Shown here: positions 9,077 through 18,554 of the stretch, piece by piece
Numbering within the stretch: position 1 is the first letter of the stretch
How the letters are laid out: every line of letters starts with the position of its first letter
Origin: Gammaproteobacteria bacterium
GTDB lineage: Bacteria > Pseudomonadota > Gammaproteobacteria > Steroidobacterales > PWYM01
Direction of reading: 5' to 3'
Length of the DNA stretch: 64,000 nucleotides
NCBI GenBank assembly: GCA_003567475.1
Contig: PWZL01000057.1
Span: 20,473-84,472 of the forward strand
The notes under the pieces: generated by a model
Databases searched by the model: none
Seen by the model: only the letters and a program-made list of their open reading frames with translations
Told to the model about the DNA's origin: nothing
Position numbers and translations under genes: made by a program

Positions 9077-9999
9077 ACGCCGCAGCGCCTGTGTCGCCCG
9101 CCAATGCGTTGACCCCGGAACTCGCGCGCTGGGTGATCGAGGGCCTGCACACGCCGGTGCTGGTGCTCGGTCCGGCGGCAGCCGCGGAGCAACCGCTCTG
9201 CTGGAATCCGGCATTTTTGCGGCTTACAGGCTTCAGCGCGGAGGGCTTCGCCGCGGCACCAGACGCCTGGCTGAGTCGTCCCGAGGCCTTGTCGGCCGCG
9301 CTGCGTGCCAGCGAGGCCGACGCCGCCGAGCATCGCGGGTTGGTGGTGGAGGGTCAGGATGCCCTCAGGCAGCCGGTACGCTGGCGGCTGCGGGCCACCG
9401 CCCTGGGGGGTGGGGCCGGTGATCCCTCGGGCTGGCTGCTCGAATGTGCCCGTGCCGAGGGGGTGGCGGCCCGTCAGCGCGGCCTGATCCGCGACGACGC
9501 CGTCAGCGGCATGCTCGATCGCGGCTGGTTCGTGGAATTCTGTCGCCACCAGGTGGCCGGCGCACGGCGCCATGACCGTCGGCTGGCGGTCATGGTGTTC
9601 GAGGTCGAGGCCTTCGACGCCTACGTCGACACCTATGGACGCAACGCGGCAAACAATTGTCTGCGCCTGGTGGCCCACGGCATCGCCTCTTGTCTGCGCC
9701 GGACCACAGATCTGGTGGCCCGGGTCGGCGACAGCACCTTCGCGGCACTGGCCGAGGACATGCCGGTGGAGGCTGTAGCGGCGCACCTGGCCCGGATAGA
9801 AGCGGCCGTGGCGGCACTGGGCATCCACAACCCGCGTGCACCCGGAGCACGCTATGTGCAGGTGACCGCCGGGGCGTGCGCCGGCGTTCCCGCTGTGGCC
9901 GAGGATATCGAGGACTGGCTGGCGGCGGCCCGACAGGCGGCGGGCGCGGGCGGTCAGCGGGTCATCGTGACGCCTGTGTCTCGGCGTTCGACCGGCTGA
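9073..9999 (+). CDS. PAS plus degenerate GGDEF-like domain protein
   Basis: GGDEF-fold pattern DDAVSGMLDRGWFVEFC...VMVFEVEAFDAYVDTYG...ARVGDSTFAAL, with VGDST where GGDEF is expected; 4-bp overlap with the kinase. Confidence 0.7.
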   Translation: MNAAAPVSPANALTPELARWVIEGLHTPVLVLGPAAAAEQPLCWNPAFLRLTGFSAEGFAAAPDAWLSRPEALSAALRASEADAAEHRGLVVEGQDALRQPVRWRLRATALGGGAGDPSGWLLECARAEGVAARQRGLIRDDAVSGMLDRGWFVEFCRHQVAGARRHDRRLAVMVFEVEAFDAYVDTYGRNAANNCLRLVAHGIASCLRRTTDLVARVGDSTFAALAEDMPVEAVAAHLARIEAAVAALGIHNPRAPGARYVQVTAGACAGVPAVAEDIEDWLAAARQAAGAGGQRVIVTPVSRRSTG

Positions 10000-10730
10000 A
10001 TGGTGGCGATGACCCCGAACGCGGGGTGGTCGAAATAATGAACCTCTCCGCTGCGCATGCGCCGGGATTCTTCAATACGATATCGTGGCACGAGCAGACG
10101 GACCTCTCCAGTCCCGTCGTCGCCCATCGGTCGCGGCACGGCCACTCCGTCTTCCGGGTTGAGAAACTCGAGGTCGAGCTGCAGATGCAGGAAGCGCGAG
10201 CGCGACAGCCGCGCTGCGCCGACGAGCTCATCACTTCCCAGGCGCAGACGCTCAAAGCCCACCACTGGCGCCGGCTGGTCGACCTCGCCGGGCTGTTCCC
10301 AGATCAGGTGCATCAGCGGGCGATAGCCGGACTGTGCGGCCAGCCGCCGATAGACCGCGACCAGTTCCCCGGCACTGGTGTCGAGCAGCTGGCGCCAGGT
10401 CGGCAGAGCGACGGGCTCCAGCGGGGGCGGGGGCCGGAGACGCGGCGGAAGCGCCACGGGCTCGAGCCGCGGCGTATCTGCTCGATCCGGTCGTGCCCCG
10501 AGATCACCGCGGACGCTCACCGTGAGTTCAATACTCTCGAGTACCGGCTCGGGCAGGGCGGGGGGCGCCACCAGGAAATCTTCCGCGGTCTCCAGCGCAC
10601 CGCCCTCGTGCGCGAAGATCACCAGTTCCACGCGAAACAGGGGTGTGTCACGGGTCTGCGCCGGAAGGGTCTGGGCGGATAGACTGCCCGCCAGCAGAAG
10701 GGTGCTCAGACAGAGTCCCGATAGTGCCAT
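9954..10730 (-). CDS. csiV: CsiV-family secreted protein
   Basis: Signal peptide then FRVELVIFAHEGG; located directly downstream of mfd, a common gammaproteobacterial arrangement. Confidence 0.7.
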   Translation of the reverse strand: MALSGLCLSTLLLAGSLSAQTLPAQTRDTPLFRVELVIFAHEGGALETAEDFLVAPPALPEPVLESIELTVSVRGDLGARPDRADTPRLEPVALPPRLRPPPPLEPVALPTWRQLLDTSAGELVAVYRRLAAQSGYRPLMHLIWEQPGEVDQPAPVVGFERLRLGSDELVGAARLSRSRFLHLQLDLEFLNPEDGVAVPRPMGDDGTGEVRLLVPRYRIEESRRMRSGEVHYFDHPAFGVIATIQPVERRDTGVTMTR

Positions 10731-10799
10731 GCCGTGAAGGGTCCTGGATGGCCGCGCCAGCCGCCCTGGCGGTGTCGCGGGGATGGAAAGATGCCCTGA

Positions 10800-13700
10800 T
10801 TATAGGCGATCCGTCCGCACGGGCGGCGAACCGAGCGTCTGCAGCAGTCCGCTGGCGAACGCGTAGCGGGCGTCGACCTCCGGCAGGCGGTTTTTCACCC
10901 GCAGCAACGTGCCGCCGTCGAGCGTGTACACTGAGGGCTCGCGCTGCACCAGACCCACCAGCACCAGCGGGTCGACCGGGGTGTCGCCATGGAATCGGAC
11001 GCGCCCGCCCTCGGCGGTCATGTCCAGTTTCTGGATGCCCAACCGGCTGGCTCGCTGCTTCAGGCGGGTCACGAGCACCAGATGCTTTGCCGCTGGGGGC
11101 AATAATCCGAAGCGGTCGATCATCTCGACCTGGAGTTCATCCAGGGCGTCGTCGTCGCTGCAGGCGCTGATGCGCTTGTAAAGCACCAGGCGTTGGTGGA
11201 CGTCGGGCAGATAGTCCTCGGGCAGCAGGGCGGCGACGCCGAGATCCACCTCCGTACCGTGGAACAGCGGTTGCTCAAGTGCAGGTTCGCGGCCGGCCTT
11301 GAGGTCGGCCACCGCCCGCTCGAGCAGGTCCATGTACAGGGTGAAGCCGATCTCGTGGATCTGTCCGCTCTGCTCATCGCCCAGCAGCTCCCCCGCGCCA
11401 CGGATCTCGAGATCGTGCGAGGCCAGGGCGAAGCCCGCGCCGAGGTCCTCCAGGGCTTCGATGGCCTCGAGGCGCTTGACGGCATCCGGGGTCAACGCCG
11501 GGGTCGGCGGAGCCAGCAGGTAGGCGTAGGCGCGGTGATGCGAGCGGCCGACCCGCCCGCGCAGCTGGTGGAGCTGGGCCAGGCCGAAGCGGTCGGCACG
11601 ATTGATCAGGATGGTGTTGGCTGTCGGTACGTCGATCCCGCTTTCGATGATTGTGGTGCACAACAGGACGTTGAAGCGGCGGTGGTAGAAGTCCAGCATG
11701 ATCTGCTCGAGGTCGCGCTCGCGCATCTGCCCGTGAGCGATCCGGAGATTGGCTTCGGGGACCAGCGCCTCGATCTCCCCGGCGATCTTCTCCATGGTCT
11801 CGATGGTGTTGTGGACAAAATAGACCTGCCCGCCGCGCTTGATCTCGCGCAGGCAGGCCTCGCGGATCACCGCCGGGGACCACTGGGTGACGAAGGTCTT
11901 GACGCCCAGCCGATCGGAGGGGGGCGTGGTGATCAGCGAGAGCTCGCGCAGGCCACCCAGCGCCATGTTCAGCGTGCGTGGAATCGGTGTGGCGGTCAGC
12001 GTCAGCAGATCGACCTCGGAGCGCAGGCGTTTCAGTGCCTCCTTGTGGCGGACACCGAAGCGGTGTTCCTCGTCGACGATGACCAGCCCCAGCCGCTTCA
12101 GCTTCACGCCTTCCGAGAGCAGCTTATGGGTGCCGACCACGATGTCGACCTGCCCGGAGGCCAGCTCTTCGAGCACTTTGGCGGCCTGTTTGCCGGTGCG
12201 AAACCGCGACAGCAGCTCGATGCGTACTGGCCAGTCGGCGAAACGATCGATGAAGGTCTGGTAGTGCTGCTGGGCCAGCAGGGTGGTGGGCACAAGCACG
12301 GCGACCTGGCGGCCACCCTGCACGGCCATGAAGCTCGCCCGGAGTGCCACCTCGGTCTTGCCGAAACCGACGTCGCCGCACACCACCCGGTCCATGGGCT
12401 GGGGGGCACGCATGTCGTCGAGCACCTGCTCGATGGCGGTGAGCTGGTCTTCGGTCTCCTCGAACGGGAAGGCTGCCACGAAGGCCCGATAGTCGGCTTC
12501 ATCCAGGCGAAACGCGTGGCCCTCGCGCGCCGCACGCCGCGCGTGGACGTCGAGCAGTTCGGCGGCGACATCCCGAATCTTCTCAGCGGCCTTGCGGCGG
12601 GCTTTGGTCCACTGCTCACCCCCGAGCCGGTGCAGCGGTGCCGACTCGGGCGGTCCCCCGGTGTAACGGCTGATCAGCTCGAGGCTCTGGACCGGCACGT
12701 AGAGCTTGTCTTCACGGGCGTATTCCAGTGCGAGGAACTCCTGGGTCACGCTGCCGACATCCAGCGTGACCAGGCCGAGAAAGCGGCCGACGCCGTGATC
12801 CTGGTGGACCACGGGGGTGCCGGGGCGCAGATCGCGCAGGTCGCGGATGAGGGTGGCGGGGTCGCGTTCGGCGCGCCGGCGCTCGCGCCCCGCGGTGCGC
12901 GCGCGCTCGCCGAACAGCTGTTCCTCGGCAATCACTGCCAGCCCGGACTCTGGCAGGACCAGTCCGCTGTCCAGCGGCGCGACGCAGATCCCCAGCGCCG
13001 GCGAGCGCTCCAGGAAGCCCTGCCAGTGCTCGCAGGCGACCGGCAAGCGCTCGCGCGCGCGCAGCACGTCGAGAATCATCTCCCGTCTGCCGGCGCTTTC
13101 AGCCACCAGCAGAACCCGCCCGCCGAACTCGTCGAGGAACGCGACCAGCTTGGCTGCCGGCGCCTCGGCACGCGCGTCGAACGCGACTGGCGGTGGCAGC
13201 GCGGTCGCGTAATTGACCCGTTGCCGGCCGTCGGCGCCGGCCAGCTCGGTGCGGGAGAGCTCGATGCAACGGTGTCTGGATGACAGCGCGTCGAGCAGCG
13301 GCGCCGGCGGACACAGCGCCTCATCGGGGCGCAGTAGCGGACGCTCGGGATCGACGGCCATCTGCTCGTGGCGCTCGCAGGCCTGCCGCCACTGCGTCTC
13401 GAGCAGGGTGGTGATGCCGTCAGGCAGGCAGAGGATGCTGTCGTCGGGCAGGTAGTCCAGCAGCGAGGCCGTCTGGTCGAAGAACAGCGGCAGGTAATAC
13501 TCGATCCCGCCGGGCGCGTTGCCCGCCGACACCTCGCGGTAAATCAGCGTGCGCGCCGGATCGCCTTCGAAACGTTCGCGGAAGCGTCGGCGGAAGCCGC
13601 GAATGCCATCTTCGTCGAGCGGAAACTCGCGCGCGGGGAGGATGTCCAGGCGCTCGAGGGTGTCGGTGGAACGCTGGGTCTCCGGATCGAATAGCTTCAG

Positions 13701-14294
13701 GGAATCGATTTCATCATCGAACAGATCGATGCGCACAGGGGCGTGCTCGCCCATGGGAAACAGGTCGATCAGCGAGCCGCGGACGGCGTAGTCCCCGTGT
13801 TCCATCACCTGCGAGACGTGCGTGTAGCCCGCGGTCTCGAGCTGCCGGCGCAGGGCCACCCCATCGAGCTGCTGACCCGGGACCAGCGACAGCGAGCGTG
13901 ACACCCAGGCGGCTGGCGGCAGCCGCGCCAGCAGCGTGGCGGCGGAGACGACGATCAGTGAGCGCTCACCGCGCGCGAGTTCCGCCAGACGACGGATGCG
14001 CTCGGAGACCAGGTCCGGATGCGGCGAGAAACTGTCGTAGGGCAGGGTCTCGGCGTCCGGAAACAGCCGTACCGCCGCCTGATCACGATGGTAGAACGCC
14101 AGCCGCGCGGCCATGCGGTCCGCCTCGGCCGGGCTCGCACAGACCACGACCCATTGCTGGTCAGGGGCGTGACGGTGGGCCTGGGCAATGGCCAGCGCGT
14201 CGGCCGATCCATGCAGGCTGCCCCAGCAGACGCGGTGTCCGGCGGCGCCCGGCAGGACGCTCTGGCGAATATCGATGGCGGTCACGGCACCCAT
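10800..14294 (-). CDS. mfd: Transcription-repair coupling factor
   Basis: Full-length 1164 aa with HQDHGVGRFLG, DRVVCGDVGFGKTEVALRA, DEEHRFGVRHKE, LTATPIPRTLNMAL, LHQLRGRVGRS. Confidence 0.98.
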   Translation of the reverse strand: MGAVTAIDIRQSVLPGAAGHRVCWGSLHGSADALAIAQAHRHAPDQQWVVVCASPAEADRMAARLAFYHRDQAAVRLFPDAETLPYDSFSPHPDLVSERIRRLAELARGERSLIVVSAATLLARLPPAAWVSRSLSLVPGQQLDGVALRRQLETAGYTHVSQVMEHGDYAVRGSLIDLFPMGEHAPVRIDLFDDEIDSLKLFDPETQRSTDTLERLDILPAREFPLDEDGIRGFRRRFRERFEGDPARTLIYREVSAGNAPGGIEYYLPLFFDQTASLLDYLPDDSILCLPDGITTLLETQWRQACERHEQMAVDPERPLLRPDEALCPPAPLLDALSSRHRCIELSRTELAGADGRQRVNYATALPPPVAFDARAEAPAAKLVAFLDEFGGRVLLVAESAGRREMILDVLRARERLPVACEHWQGFLERSPALGICVAPLDSGLVLPESGLAVIAEEQLFGERARTAGRERRRAERDPATLIRDLRDLRPGTPVVHQDHGVGRFLGLVTLDVGSVTQEFLALEYAREDKLYVPVQSLELISRYTGGPPESAPLHRLGGEQWTKARRKAAEKIRDVAAELLDVHARRAAREGHAFRLDEADYRAFVAAFPFEETEDQLTAIEQVLDDMRAPQPMDRVVCGDVGFGKTEVALRASFMAVQGGRQVAVLVPTTLLAQQHYQTFIDRFADWPVRIELLSRFRTGKQAAKVLEELASGQVDIVVGTHKLLSEGVKLKRLGLVIVDEEHRFGVRHKEALKRLRSEVDLLTLTATPIPRTLNMALGGLRELSLITTPPSDRLGVKTFVTQWSPAVIREACLREIKRGGQVYFVHNTIETMEKIAGEIEALVPEANLRIAHGQMRERDLEQIMLDFYHRRFNVLLCTTIIESGIDVPTANTILINRADRFGLAQLHQLRGRVGRSHHRAYAYLLAPPTPALTPDAVKRLEAIEALEDLGAGFALASHDLEIRGAGELLGDEQSGQIHEIGFTLYMDLLERAVADLKAGREPALEQPLFHGTEVDLGVAALLPEDYLPDVHQRLVLYKRISACSDDDALDELQVEMIDRFGLLPPAAKHLVLVTRLKQRASRLGIQKLDMTAEGGRVRFHGDTPVDPLVLVGLVQREPSVYTLDGGTLLRVKNRLPEVDARYAFASGLLQTLGSPPVRTDRL

Positions 14295-14356
14295 GCTGCA
14301 GTTGCGAAAGGCGCCGGATTCTACACCCCTCGGCGGAGGGGCGCAGGGGGGTGCGC

Positions 14357-14662
14357 TCAGCGGGTCTCGCGCGTCAGCGCAGCATGCAGCACGAGTTCAT
14401 ACTCGAAGTAGACGATGAACCCGGGATACTCCCAACGGGTGATCGGCGGCTGGCCGACCGCGGAGGTCCGGACCAGCGGCTCGCCGAACTGGCGTTCGAC
14501 GGCCGTCTTGCTCATGCCGCGCCTGGGCCGCTCGGCCGCGGTCTCGGCCGCGGCGTCGATGCCTTCGATCAGCAGCGTGTCGGCACCAGGCGCCGTGCTC
14601 CAGGCCAGTCCAAGGCTGAGCAGGGCACTGCCAAGTGCGATGCGGAAATGGGCCATGGGCAA
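14357..14662 (-). CDS. Small secreted BamE-like-fold hypothetical protein
   Basis: Signal peptide plus RGMSKTAVERQFGEPLVRTSAVGQPPITRWEYPGFIVYFE, a recurrent gammaproteobacterial small-protein pattern. Confidence 0.6.
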   Translation of the reverse strand: MPMAHFRIALGSALLSLGLAWSTAPGADTLLIEGIDAAAETAAERPRRGMSKTAVERQFGEPLVRTSAVGQPPITRWEYPGFIVYFEYELVLHAALTRETR

Positions 14663-14755
14663 CAGTCCTCCCGGTGGTGGCTGCCGGAACTATAGCACCG
14701 TCGCCAGACTCCGAAGCGCGAACCACGTCTATATCCGCTATGGTCTAATGCTGTC

Positions 14756-15997
14756 ATGTTTCGTCCCCTGGAATGCTTCATCGGCCTGCGCTACCTGCGC
14801 GCCCGGGGGCGTAACGGGTTCATTTCGTTCATCAGCCTGGCCTCGATGCTGGGCGTGGCCGTGGGCGTGGCGGCGCTGATCGTGATTCTCTCGGTCATGA
14901 ACGGGTTCGAGGGGGAGCTGCGGGAGCGGCTGCTCAGCATGACCGCCCACGCCTCGCTGCAGGCCCCGTCGGGCGGGCTGGAAGACTGGCCGGTACACCG
15001 CGAAACCGCGCGCGCCACGCCCGGCATTCGCGGCGCGGCCCCCTACGTTCGGCTCGAGGGCATGCTGGCCCACGGCAGCCAGCTGGCCGGGGCCGAGATC
15101 CGCGGCGTGCTGCCGGCCCTGGAGCCGGAGGTCTCGAGGATCGGGGAGTTCATGCGCCGGGGGGGGCTGGACGATCTGGTGCCGGAGGCGGGATACATCA
15201 TTCTCGGTCGGGTGCTGGCGCTGTCGATCGGTGCCGAGGTGGGTGGCGAGGTCGCGGTGCTGGTGCCGGAACTGGTCCCCGGTGGCGCGGGTATCCGCCC
15301 GCGGCTTCGCAGCTTCACGGTCTCGGGTATTTTCGAGGCCGGCCTGCAGGACCACGATGGCGGACTCGCGCTCGTGCACCTCGATGAGGCCGCGCGACTG
15401 GCGGGGCTGGGGACGGCCGTGACCGGGCTGCGGCTCGAAACCGACGACGTCTTTACCGCGCCGCGGCTGGCGCGTGCGCTCGCCGCGGAGCTGGGCCTGC
15501 GTCACAGCGACTGGACGGTCGAGAATGCCAGTTACTTCCGGGCCATCCGCCTGGAAAAGACCATGATGACCACGATCATGCTGCTGATCGTCGCGGTCGC
15601 GGCGTTCAACATCGTCGCCTCGCTGGTGATGGTGGTCACCGAGAAGCACACGGACATCGCCATTCTGCGCACGCTGGGGCTGTCAGCGCCGGCGGTGAAC
15701 CGGATTTTCATGGTGCAGGGGTGCGTGATCGGCACCGTCGGCCTCGCGCTCGGCGTCGGCCTCGGCATCGGGCTCACGCTCAATATCGAGACCCTCGTGC
15801 CCTGGCTGGAGCAGACCTTCCGTTTCCAGATCATGCCCGGCGATGTCTATTACGTGACCGATATTCCGGCCGAACTGCGCTGGCCGGATGTCAGCTTGAT
15901 CGCCGCCGCCTCGCTGGTGCTGACGCTGCTGGCGACGGTCTACCCGGCGCGGCGCGCGGCGGGCATCGCGCCGGCCGAAGCGCTGCGCTACGACTGA
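14756..15997 (+). CDS. lolC: Lipoprotein-releasing ABC transporter permease (LolC/LolE family)
   Basis: [51 protein letters not shown]; upstream of a paralogue and lolD. Confidence 0.9.
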   Translation: MFRPLECFIGLRYLRARGRNGFISFISLASMLGVAVGVAALIVILSVMNGFEGELRERLLSMTAHASLQAPSGGLEDWPVHRETARATPGIRGAAPYVRLEGMLAHGSQLAGAEIRGVLPALEPEVSRIGEFMRRGGLDDLVPEAGYIILGRVLALSIGAEVGGEVAVLVPELVPGGAGIRPRLRSFTVSGIFEAGLQDHDGGLALVHLDEAARLAGLGTAVTGLRLETDDVFTAPRLARALAAELGLRHSDWTVENASYFRAIRLEKTMMTTIMLLIVAVAAFNIVASLVMVVTEKHTDIAILRTLGLSAPAVNRIFMVQGCVIGTVGLALGVGLGIGLTLNIETLVPWLEQTFRFQIMPGDVYYVTDIPAELRWPDVSLIAAASLVLTLLATVYPARRAAGIAPAEALRYD

Positions 15998-16005
15998 GAC
16001 CTGCG

Positions 16006-17256
16006 GTGACCCGTCTGCCTTTCGAACTGTTCATCGGCCTGCGTTACCTGCGTGCCCGCGGTCGCAACCGCTTTATCTCCTTCATCTCGCTGATTTCAAT
16101 GCTGGGCATCGCGCTGGGTGTTGCGGTACTGATAGTCGTGTTGTCGGTGATGAATGGTTTCGAACGCGAGTTGCGGGAGCGCATCCTGGACATGACCGCC
16201 CACGCCACGATCACGGGTTTCGACGCCGCGCTGCCAGACTGGGCCGCGGTGAGCGAGACGGCGCTGGCCCATCCGCAGGTGCGCGGTGCGGCGCCCTTTG
16301 TCGAGGGTCAGGGCTTGGCGCTGCATGGCGAGGCGTTGTCGGGTGTGGCGCTGCGCGGCATCGATCCGGCGCTGGAGGCCACCGTGGCAGGCATCGATGG
16401 GCTGATGGTCGAAGGTCGGCTGGATGCGCTTGCCCCGGGTGCGTGGCGCGTGGTGCTCGGCGAGGAGCTCGCGCTGGCGCTCGGGGTGCAGCCGGGCGGG
16501 CGCGTCGTGCTGGTGATTCCGGAAGGCACGGTCACGCCCGCCGGCATCGCGCCGCGCATGCGGCGTTTCGAGGTGGTCGGCATCTTTCGCGCCGGGATGT
16601 ACGAATTCGATCGGGGCGTGGCGCTGGTGCACATGGCCGACGCGCAGCGGCTGTATCGGCTGGGCGAGCGCGCGAGCGGCGTTCGCCTGGCGGTGACCGA
16701 TATCTTCCGGGCCGGTACGGTGGTGCGTGAGGTCGCCCTCGACGTGGGCGGTGGGGTCTATATCGACGACTGGACCCGCCGGCACGCAAACTTCTTCCGC
16801 TCCATCCAGCTCACCAAGACCATCATGTTCGTGATTCTGCTGCTGGTCGTGGCCGTTGCCGCATTCAACATCGTCTCGACGTTGGTGATGGTGGTGCGTG
16901 ATAAACAGTCCGACATCTCCATTCTGCGCACCCTCGGTGCCGCGCCACGTCACATCACCGCCGTTTTCATGGTGCAGGGCACGGTGATCGGCGTGCTCGG
17001 GACCGCCATGGGGGTCCTGTTCGGCGCGCTGCTCTCACTGAATCTGGAGCGGCTCATCGGCGTGGTCGAGCGGGTGTTCGATACCCGTTTTCTCGCCCCG
17101 GACGTCTATTTCATCAGCGATCTGCCCGCCCAGCTGCTGTGGCAGGACCTCGCGCTGATCGCGCTCACGGCGCTTGCGCTGTCCCTGGTCTCGACGCTCT
17201 ACCCGGCCTGGCGTGCCGCCCGTATCCAGCCCGCGGAGGCTCTGCGACATGACTGA
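16006..17256 (+). CDS. lolE: Lipoprotein-releasing ABC transporter permease (second LolC/LolE paralogue)
   Basis: GTG start at 16006 gives [29 protein letters not shown]; the ORF-track start 15721 lies inside the upstream gene. Confidence 0.9.
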   Translation: MTRLPFELFIGLRYLRARGRNRFISFISLISMLGIALGVAVLIVVLSVMNGFERELRERILDMTAHATITGFDAALPDWAAVSETALAHPQVRGAAPFVEGQGLALHGEALSGVALRGIDPALEATVAGIDGLMVEGRLDALAPGAWRVVLGEELALALGVQPGGRVVLVIPEGTVTPAGIAPRMRRFEVVGIFRAGMYEFDRGVALVHMADAQRLYRLGERASGVRLAVTDIFRAGTVVREVALDVGGGVYIDDWTRRHANFFRSIQLTKTIMFVILLLVVAVAAFNIVSTLVMVVRDKQSDISILRTLGAAPRHITAVFMVQGTVIGVLGTAMGVLFGALLSLNLERLIGVVERVFDTRFLAPDVYFISDLPAQLLWQDLALIALTALALSLVSTLYPAWRAARIQPAEALRHD

Positions 17257-17983
17257 CTCCACGCATCCCGACCCGGCCGCCGGCCGCAAGCCTACGCCGC
17301 CCGTGCTGGAGGCCGTGAGCGTCGAGCGCAGTTTCACCGAGGTGCGCGGCGCGCTGCATGTCCTCCGGGGGGTGGATCTGACCATTCACGCCGGCGAGCG
17401 CATCGCGATCATCGGCGCCTCCGGTTCGGGCAAGACCACCTTGTTGCAGATTCTCGGCGGGCTCGACCGGCCCAGTGGCGGGGAGGTGCGGATCAACGGC
17501 CAGCCGCTGTTTGCGCTGGGCGAGGCGGCGCGGGGCGAGCTGCGCAATCGCACGCTGGGGTTCGTCTACCAGTTTCATCATCTGTTGCCCGAGTTCACGG
17601 CGCTGGAGAACGTCGCCATGCCGCTGCTGATCCGGCGACTGCCCGTGGCCGAGGCGCGGCGCGAGGCCGCCGGCGTGCTCGAGCGTGTCGGCCTGGGCGC
17701 GCGCCTGGATCACAAGCCCGCGGAGCTCTCCGGTGGCGAGCGTCAGCGCGCGGCGGTCGCGCGGGCACTGGTGACGCGGCCCTCGGTGGTGCTCGCCGAC
17801 GAACCCACCGGCAATCTCGACGGCGCCACTGGCGAGCGGGTGTTCGAGCTGATGCTCGAACTCAATCGCGAGCGCGATACCAGCCTGGTGGTCGTCACGC
17901 ATGATCTCGTGCTGGCACGGCGAATGGACCGGGTGCTTACGCTGGATGACGGTCGTTTGTCGCCGGCAGAGCTGGCCGCCTAG
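17249..17983 (+). CDS. lolD: Lipoprotein-releasing ABC transporter ATP-binding protein
   Basis: Walker [39 protein letters not shown]; start ATG 17249. Confidence 0.95.
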   Translation: MTDSTHPDPAAGRKPTPPVLEAVSVERSFTEVRGALHVLRGVDLTIHAGERIAIIGASGSGKTTLLQILGGLDRPSGGEVRINGQPLFALGEAARGELRNRTLGFVYQFHHLLPEFTALENVAMPLLIRRLPVAEARREAAGVLERVGLGARLDHKPAELSGGERQRAAVARALVTRPSVVLADEPTGNLDGATGERVFELMLELNRERDTSLVVVTHDLVLARRMDRVLTLDDGRLSPAELAA

Positions 17984-18516
17984 AGCCGTTCGAGGCGTTC
18001 GCGCTGGCGTCGTCCGCGCCGGCGGAAACGCCAGCGCAGGGCCAGGCGCCACAGCCCGTTCAGCAGGCCATAGGCGAGGGCGGCGGCGATGCTGCCCGCC
18101 ACCAGGCCGCCGAGAAACAGCGGCGCGCCGATCCGCGCCAGCTGCTCGATCATCAGCGGCAGGCTCAAGGCTTCAGGAAAACCAAGGGGCTCGCGGCCGA
18201 GCAGCCAGGTACCGATGCGGTAGTTCAGATAATAGAGCTGGACCAGTGTCAGCGGATTGTTGAGGAACACCGCGACCACGGCCACGGGCAGGTTCACCCG
18301 CCACCAGATCGTCACCGCTGCGAGCAGCGGCAGCTGTAGCGGCGTGATGGGCAGGAAGGCGACGAAGACCCCGAGTGCGAAGGCGCGCGTCACGCCTCGA
18401 CGGTGGATGGCCCACAGCGCCGGATCGTGCAGCAGGGCACGGAATGGGCGCAGATACCACCGGGCGTTGAGGTGTTCGCGGCGGGGCAGTACCCGGCGCA
18501 GGAAGCGTCGCAACAT
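17980..18516 (-). CDS. DUF2062 membrane protein
   Basis: [16 protein letters not shown]...[29 protein letters not shown]...NNPLT; start ATG 18516. Confidence 0.8.
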   Translation of the reverse strand: MLRRFLRRVLPRREHLNARWYLRPFRALLHDPALWAIHRRGVTRAFALGVFVAFLPITPLQLPLLAAVTIWWRVNLPVAVVAVFLNNPLTLVQLYYLNYRIGTWLLGREPLGFPEALSLPLMIEQLARIGAPLFLGGLVAGSIAAALAYGLLNGLWRLALRWRFRRRGRRQRERLERL

Positions 18517-18554
18517 GCGATGGGGATTATCCACGAAGCCGCCACGGAGGGAAG

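Noticed and set aside
11193-13283. 696-aa plus-strand ORF
   Set aside because: Antisense to mfd with no recognisable motifs; a high-GC shadow ORF.
14326-14341. Terminator CCCCTC-GGCG-GAGGGG between the 14357 gene and mfd
   Set aside because: Short stem without a U tract; not supportable.
15721-16005. N-terminal extension of the second LolC/E ORF
   Set aside because: Overlaps the first permease out of frame; homology begins at GTG 16006.
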